A stretch of 64,000 bases of DNA from CAJQQY01 sp964564545 (lineage in GTDB: Bacteria > Bacteroidota > Bacteroidia > Chitinophagales > Saprospiraceae): assembly GCA_964564545.1 (NCBI GenBank), contig CAZMBP010000109.1:38688-102687 (forward strand), given 5' to 3'. Below are positions 59,443-64,000 of the stretch, piece by piece. Positions within the stretch are counted from its first letter, which is position 1, and each line of letters begins with the position of its first letter. Both the position numbers and the translations under genes were made by a program. The notes beneath the pieces are model-generated. The model did not search any database and had not been told where the DNA came from. It saw only the letters and a list, made by a program, of their open reading frames with translations.

Positions 59443-59486
59443 AAAAAAAGAGTTTAATATGTTTGACCAAATTAAACTCTTTTTTT
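59443..59486. terminator. bidirectional terminator
   Basis: A 16-bp stem (59443-59458 with 59471-59486) with A and T runs at both ends and a 12-base loop, between the helicase gene (+) and the TonB receptor gene (-). Confidence 0.85.
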
Positions 59487-59491
59487 GAAAT

Positions 59492-62359
59492 CTACCAATG
59501 GCCTCTTCCTCGTCGTCTTTCTTTTTCTTCAGGAATAGGCGCATTTCCTATTCTAAAGTTTCTAAAATTATATGTAAAATTCAACATGACGTATTGTGTC
59601 AACGTAGTAGTCTGTACATCTTCAATATATACTTCAGTAATATTTCGAGTAATTGCTCTATTTTGATTGAGCAAATCAAAAGCTGAAATTGCGATTTCAC
59701 CCAGTTGATTTTTAAATACTTTTTTCCCAATACTAATATTCCACAACCAATAGTTTTGATTAAAATCATCGGACAATCCATTGTATAATTGGTGATTTAA
59801 ATTTGTTCTAAAAACCAAACCGTTTCCAATAATCCAATTGAATTTTACACGAGTACTTTGGGTAATATAATCACTATCTGCATTTTCATTTATGGTGTTT
59901 TTAACTGAAGTGAAACCAGTTCTTGAGGAAAGGGTAAAATCAACTTTGTCAGAAATATTACTAGCTAAAACGATTCCTCCTTTGAAAGAACTATTTTTTG
60001 ATTCGTTGATAGCTCGATTAATTTGGCTTGGAGAATTAGAATAATTAACTCCTAAATCAAAGTTTAAATTAGATTTAAGTTTAGCCAAAGGGATACCATA
60101 AGTAAGGTAAGTACGCATATCCCAATAACCATCTAAGTTGACAGGTTGAGAAAGTTGAGCACCTGGAGCTAAGTCAATTTCATCAAAAATTGGGTCATTC
60201 GTTTCTCGAAGATAAAGTTGATTACCAATATAATTTTGTTGAAAACTACCTCCAACTAATGCAAAAAATACTCTTGATTTTTCCACATTTGTTTTTTGAT
60301 AGCGGGCAAAGAATCGATGAGAAACCGATTGGTTCAAATCTGCATTTCCAATTGATAATTGCAAAGGATTAGTGTTGTCCAAAACAGTTTGTAACTGGTC
60401 TGCAGAAGGAGAAGTTGTATTAGAACGATACATCAACCTGAAGTTTTCTTGTTTTGATTTCTTCCAACGAATCATAGCGAAAGGAACAAAATTTAAGAAA
60501 TCCTTTGAGATAGTATTGCTTGGATTTGGAAATGTTTCCTCACCGTTTAGTTGTGCAAACTGAACTCTAGCACGTGTGATCAGCATGAATTTCCCTTTTC
60601 GATAGTTGTATCCAACACCACCTGTATGTGTTAAGTAATTATTTGAAAAAACATTTGTAAGAGCATTGTTAGGAATAGTGAATTCTTGTGTGCTTTCCGA
60701 AAAATCATTAGTAGTTTTATCAGAATCTTCTTCTTGATATCTAGTTCGATATTCTACCATCAGACTTTGCCCTTTACCCATAGGTTCGGTGTAGGAGATA
60801 TTTGAAGAGAGGTTCCAACCTTGTAAATCTAAATTAGAAAATTGGTTTAAGGTATCAGAGTAGGAGGGTGAATCAAAATAATCATCGTGGGATTCTAGGT
60901 AACCTTCTCCTTTTTTATCATTGTATCCCATGCCTACATTTAGAGAAATAGTTCGACCTCTCTTTGGAAAACGATGACGGAAAAGGACGTTATTGGAAAA
61001 GTTCATTCCATTTAAATCTGATCGAATATCGTTGTCAGTTTGATTAAGAAGTTCATTATCTAACAACGTATTTCCAAAAACATTTTCTGTGCCCTTGTTC
61101 TTTTGCCAACTAACTCTTGGACGCATAATAATTGAATTAGCTGAATCGATTTTGTACTCAATTCTCATGTTTAACCGATGATTAAAATTATCCGTAAAAC
61201 TTCCACTTTCTTCCTCATAAAACTCACTAACTAATTCATTATCAATGAATTGCCTTAAAAGATCTTCCTCCGCGTTATTTTCAGAGGCATTAAAAAAGTA
61301 GCTTCCAGATAAATCTAATTTATCTCCAATTTTATCAGAATAATTTAAACCTATTGCATGAGTTGTTGCAATTCCACCTTGTTGTTGGACCAAGAAATCA
61401 TTGACGGATCCACCTCCTCCGCCTCTTCTTCCACCGCCACCACGACCGCCTCTTCCTCTTCTACTTCCACCTGACCCAACTACTCCAAGCAAATCTTCGG
61501 TGGAGAAGTTTTGGATGTTTATATTATTGCTTTGGCCAATCAAAGATATACGTTGGTCTCCATTAAAAATGCTGAAATTCCCACCCACTCTATATTTACT
61601 ATCATAGCCATCATTTTGGTCATCACCTAAACCATAACCTACTTGTGCTTTTCCAAATTGACCAGCACGCATATTTTTTTTAGTAACAATATTCATGGTT
61701 TTGGTAGTCTCACCATCATCAAATCCGGTGAAATTTGCTTGATCACTTTTTTGATCAAAGACTTCAATTTTAGAGATGACTTCAGCTGGTAAATTTTTTA
61801 AAGCAGCCGATGGATCATTTCCAAAAAATGGACGACCATCAACGAGTACTTGTTGTACTTTTTCCCCTTGCGCTTGGACCTCCCCATTTTCTACAACAAC
61901 ACCAGGCATTTTTTCTACCAACTCTTCTGCAGAAGCATCTTTTAGTGTTTTAAAAGAGCTTGCGTTATAAGAAGTAGTGTCACCAGATTGTGTTGCTACG
62001 GGTGCTTTGCCTTCAACGATTACTTCGTTTAAGTCAGATGTTACATCCCGTAATTGTATTGTTGAAAGATTTAAACCTTGGCTGGTGAGCGAGATTTCTT
62101 TTTCGAAATCTGCCATTCCGAGGAAGGAGACTTTTATTTTATATCCGCCTGTTGGAACATTTTTTATTTCAAAATTTCCTTGTGCATCTGTGACTCCAGA
62201 TTTGACTTGTTCGCCCCAAATTTGGTTGATAGAAATATGAGCACCCGGTAATGGTGCGTTTGATGTTCCGACGACTTTTCCAGAAATAGAACCAGTCTGA
62301 GCGGAAGCTGTGAAACTATAAAATACTAAGCAGATTAACGAGAGTAGGTTTTTCATCAA
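59492..62359 (-). CDS. TonB-dependent receptor-like outer membrane protein
   Basis: The 955 residues have a signal peptide (to FTASAQ, residue 20), a carboxypeptidase-regulatory-like domain (about 22-105: GSISGKVVGTSNAPLPGAHISI), a plug domain (about 130-235: SAEELVEKMPGVVVENGEVQAQGEKVQQVLVDGRPFFGNDPSAAL, read in pieces) and a barrel of about 700 residues. A strongly Gly/Arg-rich segment (about 300-322, RRGRGGRGGGGRRGGGGGS) sits inside the barrel, probably a surface loop. The C-terminus ends in RRRGRGHW rather than Phe. No SusD or other partner is adjacent, so the substrate is unknown. Confidence 0.87.
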   Translation of the reverse strand: MMKNLLSLICLVFYSFTASAQTGSISGKVVGTSNAPLPGAHISINQIWGEQVKSGVTDAQGNFEIKNVPTGGYKIKVSFLGMADFEKEISLTSQGLNLSTIQLRDVTSDLNEVIVEGKAPVATQSGDTTSYNASSFKTLKDASAEELVEKMPGVVVENGEVQAQGEKVQQVLVDGRPFFGNDPSAALKNLPAEVISKIEVFDQKSDQANFTGFDDGETTKTMNIVTKKNMRAGQFGKAQVGYGLGDDQNDGYDSKYRVGGNFSIFNGDQRISLIGQSNNINIQNFSTEDLLGVVGSGGSRRGRGGRGGGGRRGGGGGSVNDFLVQQQGGIATTHAIGLNYSDKIGDKLDLSGSYFFNASENNAEEDLLRQFIDNELVSEFYEEESGSFTDNFNHRLNMRIEYKIDSANSIIMRPRVSWQKNKGTENVFGNTLLDNELLNQTDNDIRSDLNGMNFSNNVLFRHRFPKRGRTISLNVGMGYNDKKGEGYLESHDDYFDSPSYSDTLNQFSNLDLQGWNLSSNISYTEPMGKGQSLMVEYRTRYQEEDSDKTTNDFSESTQEFTIPNNALTNVFSNNYLTHTGGVGYNYRKGKFMLITRARVQFAQLNGEETFPNPSNTISKDFLNFVPFAMIRWKKSKQENFRLMYRSNTTSPSADQLQTVLDNTNPLQLSIGNADLNQSVSHRFFARYQKTNVEKSRVFFALVGGSFQQNYIGNQLYLRETNDPIFDEIDLAPGAQLSQPVNLDGYWDMRTYLTYGIPLAKLKSNLNFDLGVNYSNSPSQINRAINESKNSSFKGGIVLASNISDKVDFTLSSRTGFTSVKNTINENADSDYITQSTRVKFNWIIGNGLVFRTNLNHQLYNGLSDDFNQNYWLWNISIGKKVFKNQLGEIAISAFDLLNQNRAITRNITEVYIEDVQTTTLTQYVMLNFTYNFRNFRIGNAPIPEEKERRRGRGHW

Positions 62360-62461
62360 GTATTTAAATTTTAAAATTAGAATTCCGTTGAAAATTATTT
62401 TGTAAAGATAACTATAGACTTTGATGCTTTAGTTAAAAAATACTTGCTCTTATTCCCAAAA

Positions 62462-62497
62462 AAAAAACGATTTCCTATTTGCAGGAAATCGTTTTTT
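62462..62497 (-). terminator. intrinsic terminator of the small lipoprotein gene
   Basis: AAAAAACGATTTCCT pairs with AGGAAATCGTTTTTT over ATTTGC, followed by T on the minus strand after the gene ending at 62534. Confidence 0.9.
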
Positions 62498-62533
62498 CTT
62501 AAAATATATTTTTTTGTTATTTGAAAACAAATA

Positions 62534-62905
62534 TTATTTAATCGAAATCAACTCAATTTGATAAATTGAAGCCATATTAAAACTTGGATCTGGAAATTGA
62601 GGAACTAATGTATTTTCCCGAAATTTTGCAGTAAAGACAACCTCTTTTCCTCCCTCTTCAAATTCTTCATTGACACCCTCAGGAATACCATAAATGGTGA
62701 TAGTATGATCATCAGGATATTGAGTTTGAATTGCATACTTTTGGAAACAATCCATGTAAATCATGGTCGCTTCAATATTTTCCATGACAAACAAACAACC
62801 GATTTCACAATCAATTTGATCTGGATTTACATCTTCTTTTTGTTGGTCAGTACAACTGGATAAAAAGAATAGACTTAGGATAAGGTAGATTGTTAAGTTT
62901 TTCAT
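62534..62905 (-). CDS. small lipoprotein, function unknown
   Basis: The 123-residue protein has lipobox LSSC (Cys18) after a hydrophobic signal (NLTIYLILSLFF), so it should be lipid-anchored. The mature part of about 105 residues has three more Cys (in DCEIGC and DCFQKY) and is mostly acidic with some beta pattern. I do not recognise the family. A -7 box (TATTTTTG, minus strand) lies at 62920-62927, giving a leader of only about 7 bases, and a terminator follows the stop. It is a single-gene unit. Confidence 0.75.
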   Translation of the reverse strand: MKNLTIYLILSLFFLSSCTDQQKEDVNPDQIDCEIGCLFVMENIEATMIYMDCFQKYAIQTQYPDDHTITIYGIPEGVNEEFEEGGKEVVFTAKFRENTLVPQFPDPSFNMASIYQIELISIK

Positions 62906-62919
62906 TTATATATTTTTTA

Positions 62920-62927
62920 CAAAAATA
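62920..62927 (-). promoter_or_regulatory. Bacteroidota -7 box of the small lipoprotein gene
   Basis: The minus strand reads TATTTTTG, a TAnnTTTG match 14 bases upstream of the ATG. No -33 TTTG is seen at the expected distance. Confidence 0.5.
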
Positions 62928-63209
62928 ATAACTACTTACTTATTAAGACTTAAAATTTTGTTAAAAGGTTGGGGGTAATTACTTTTTAACAAAAAACAAA
63001 AATTTGATGGATGATACTTTGGAGTGGGATTGAGCATGTTTAAAATTTTAAGGAAGTTAGAATTTAGGCTGCCAACTATTTAAAATTTTTTTCCAAAAAA
63101 TCATTGTTGGTATTTTATTTGTTTTTTATAAACGATACTTCCCTCTAGTTCAAGATTTATCATTTTTCTTACAAATTCCCCTCATAGATTTTTTATCCAA
63201 AAAAATACC
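62928..63209. other. intergenic region between divergent genes
   Basis: AT-rich spacer between the small lipoprotein (-) and the truncated exported protein (+). I see no gene or RNA. Confidence 0.5.
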
Positions 63210-64000
63210 ATGAGAAGTTTTTACAACATCACCTTCCTGATTTTCCTATTTATATTTATCCAAAATTCAATTTTCGCTCAAGACCTTTCAGGTACTTGGA
63301 ATGGGCGATTTTCACTCAAAGGATCTGCCAGACATTGGTCATTTGAATTAGAAATGGAACAAGACCATGCAGAGATAAAAGGGATCGGAAAACAAATTGA
63401 ATTATCTAAAAATGATCAATCTCCTAATATCAATTCTACTTTTACTATCGGAGGAAATTTCGATGGACAATATTTGAGTTACGACATGGAAGAAGTTATA
63501 TTTTTAAAATCATCTAATGGTCAATGTTTGTCGAAATGTGAATACAAATTAAATGAGACACTTTCTAAATATCAGTTCGTTGGAGAGTGCAATCGCAATG
63601 GGGTTTTCTATAAAAACAAGCAATATTTTCCAGATCATTCAGCTTGTAGGTTTCCAGCAACTACAGAAGTTATTTTTGAAAAGGCAAAAGATATCAATGG
63701 TCGAAAAACAGAAACAGTTGAAACAGTTTTGGTTAAGAACGAACAGGTAATAATTAAGATTTGGGATAATGATAAAGTGGATGGAGATGTCGTTTCTCTC
63801 AACTTAAATGGTATCTGGATTTTAAAAAATTACCGATTAAAAAAGCGACCTAAAAAAATAGTAATCGACTTGCCAGAAGATTCAAATGAATTAATTTTAT
63901 ACGCTGAGAATTTAGGGAAAATGCCTCCGAATACTGCATCTATTTCAATTTGGAATGAAAAGGAGGAAATCAAAAGTTTGGTTTTAAATTCGGATAAAGG
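63210..64000 (+). CDS. exported protein with a Bacteroidota C-terminal beta domain, truncated by the window edge
   Basis: An ATG at 63210 opens a frame that has no stop through base 64000, so the gene runs past the window and 263 codons are visible. It starts with a signal peptide (FLIFLFIFIQNSIFAQ, to residue 24), then a beta-rich domain (LSGTWNGRFSLKGSA, GVFYKNKQYFPDH) with four Cys. A second part begins IIKIWDNDKVDGDVVSLNLNG and continues with WILKNYRLKK and LILYAENLGKMPPNTASISIW. This second part matches a domain I have seen at the C-terminus of several unrelated Bacteroidota exported proteins. No function is assigned. Confidence 0.85.
   Translation, partial: MRSFYNITFLIFLFIFIQNSIFAQDLSGTWNGRFSLKGSARHWSFELEMEQDHAEIKGIGKQIELSKNDQSPNINSTFTIGGNFDGQYLSYDMEEVIFLKSSNGQCLSKCEYKLNETLSKYQFVGECNRNGVFYKNKQYFPDHSACRFPATTEVIFEKAKDINGRKTETVETVLVKNEQVIIKIWDNDKVDGDVVSLNLNGIWILKNYRLKKRPKKIVIDLPEDSNELILYAENLGKMPPNTASISIWNEKEEIKSLVLNSDK

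Noticed and set aside
1..64000. tRNA or rRNA genes, prophage or integrase
   Set aside because: No cloverleaf-like segments, ribosomal RNA sequence, integrase or phage structural gene was recognised.

Overview
The window is AT-rich chromosomal DNA from a member of the Bacteroidota, most likely a marine or environmental Saprospiria/Cytophagia-type organism (family-level placement is only a guess). The evidence is protein content: type IX secretion (T9SS) C-terminal sorting domains on three exported proteins plus one relic, two carboxypeptidase-regulatory/TonB outer-membrane receptors, Bacteroidota-type NodB, CotH-like and SPase II lipoprotein architectures, and promoters of the Bacteroidota form TTTG-N19-21-TAnnTTTG with little Shine-Dalgarno signal. 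I see no tRNA, rRNA, CRISPR array, prophage or integrase. It looks like ordinary chromosome with a few repeat/mobile remnants.

Layout. 1-7.1 kb: the 3' end of a large protein, a membrane protein, an M1 peptidase, then a minus-strand four-gene group (beta-barrel, two paralogous lipoproteins, Crp/Fnr regulator). 7.3-10.9 kb: topoisomerase III and a repeat island made of an inverted REP-like pair, a direct repeat and a frameshifted REP-associated transposase. 11-14.8 kb: FKBP isomerase, acyltransferase, metX and metZ. 15-25.7 kb: TonB-type receptor, prmC, a Cys-motif/T9SS chimera, trehalose synthase-phosphatase, a DMT transporter and a GT-C glycosyltransferase. 25.9-30.8 kb: membrane protein and divergent HxlR regulator with a palindromic intergenic region, a T9SS domain relic, and the three-part proton-translocating transhydrogenase operon carrying an extra small membrane protein. 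31-36.4 kb: a cobalamin riboswitch with its own clear promoter in front of nrdB-nrdA, then a DPP-IV-like peptidase. 36.5-42.9 kb: exported enzymes (NodB-like deacetylase, PPP-phosphatase/CotH-like fusion, N-formylglutamate amidohydrolase-like). 43-47.8 kb: GltD-like ferredoxin oxidoreductase plus 2-oxoacid:ferredoxin oxidoreductase korA-korB, with a REP-like inverted repeat overlapping the korA stop codon. 47.8-56.4 kb: a 1690-residue kinase/ATPase/GAF/adenylate-cyclase protein downstream of an FAD oxidoreductase and an acetoacetate-decarboxylase-like protein. 56.8-64 kb: an RRM RNA-binding protein, a UPF1-like helicase with a probable leaderless mRNA, a TonB receptor, a small lipoprotein and a truncated exported protein.

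How the parts may work together. Methionine synthesis (metZ-metX) and dNTP synthesis (nrdBA) are both linked to B12 economy: the riboswitch should shut the B12-independent reductase when cobalamin is plentiful. The transhydrogenase and the GltD-Kor operon both set NAD(P)H/ferredoxin balance. The large cyclase would make cAMP, and a Crp/Fnr protein is encoded elsewhere in the window, though nothing here links them directly. The most unusual items are the phosphatase/CotH-like fusion (39490-41538), the signalling protein with its oxidoreductase/decarboxylase-like neighbours (47834-56436), the riboswitch-controlled reductase lacking any ATP-cone, and the REP/RAYT island.
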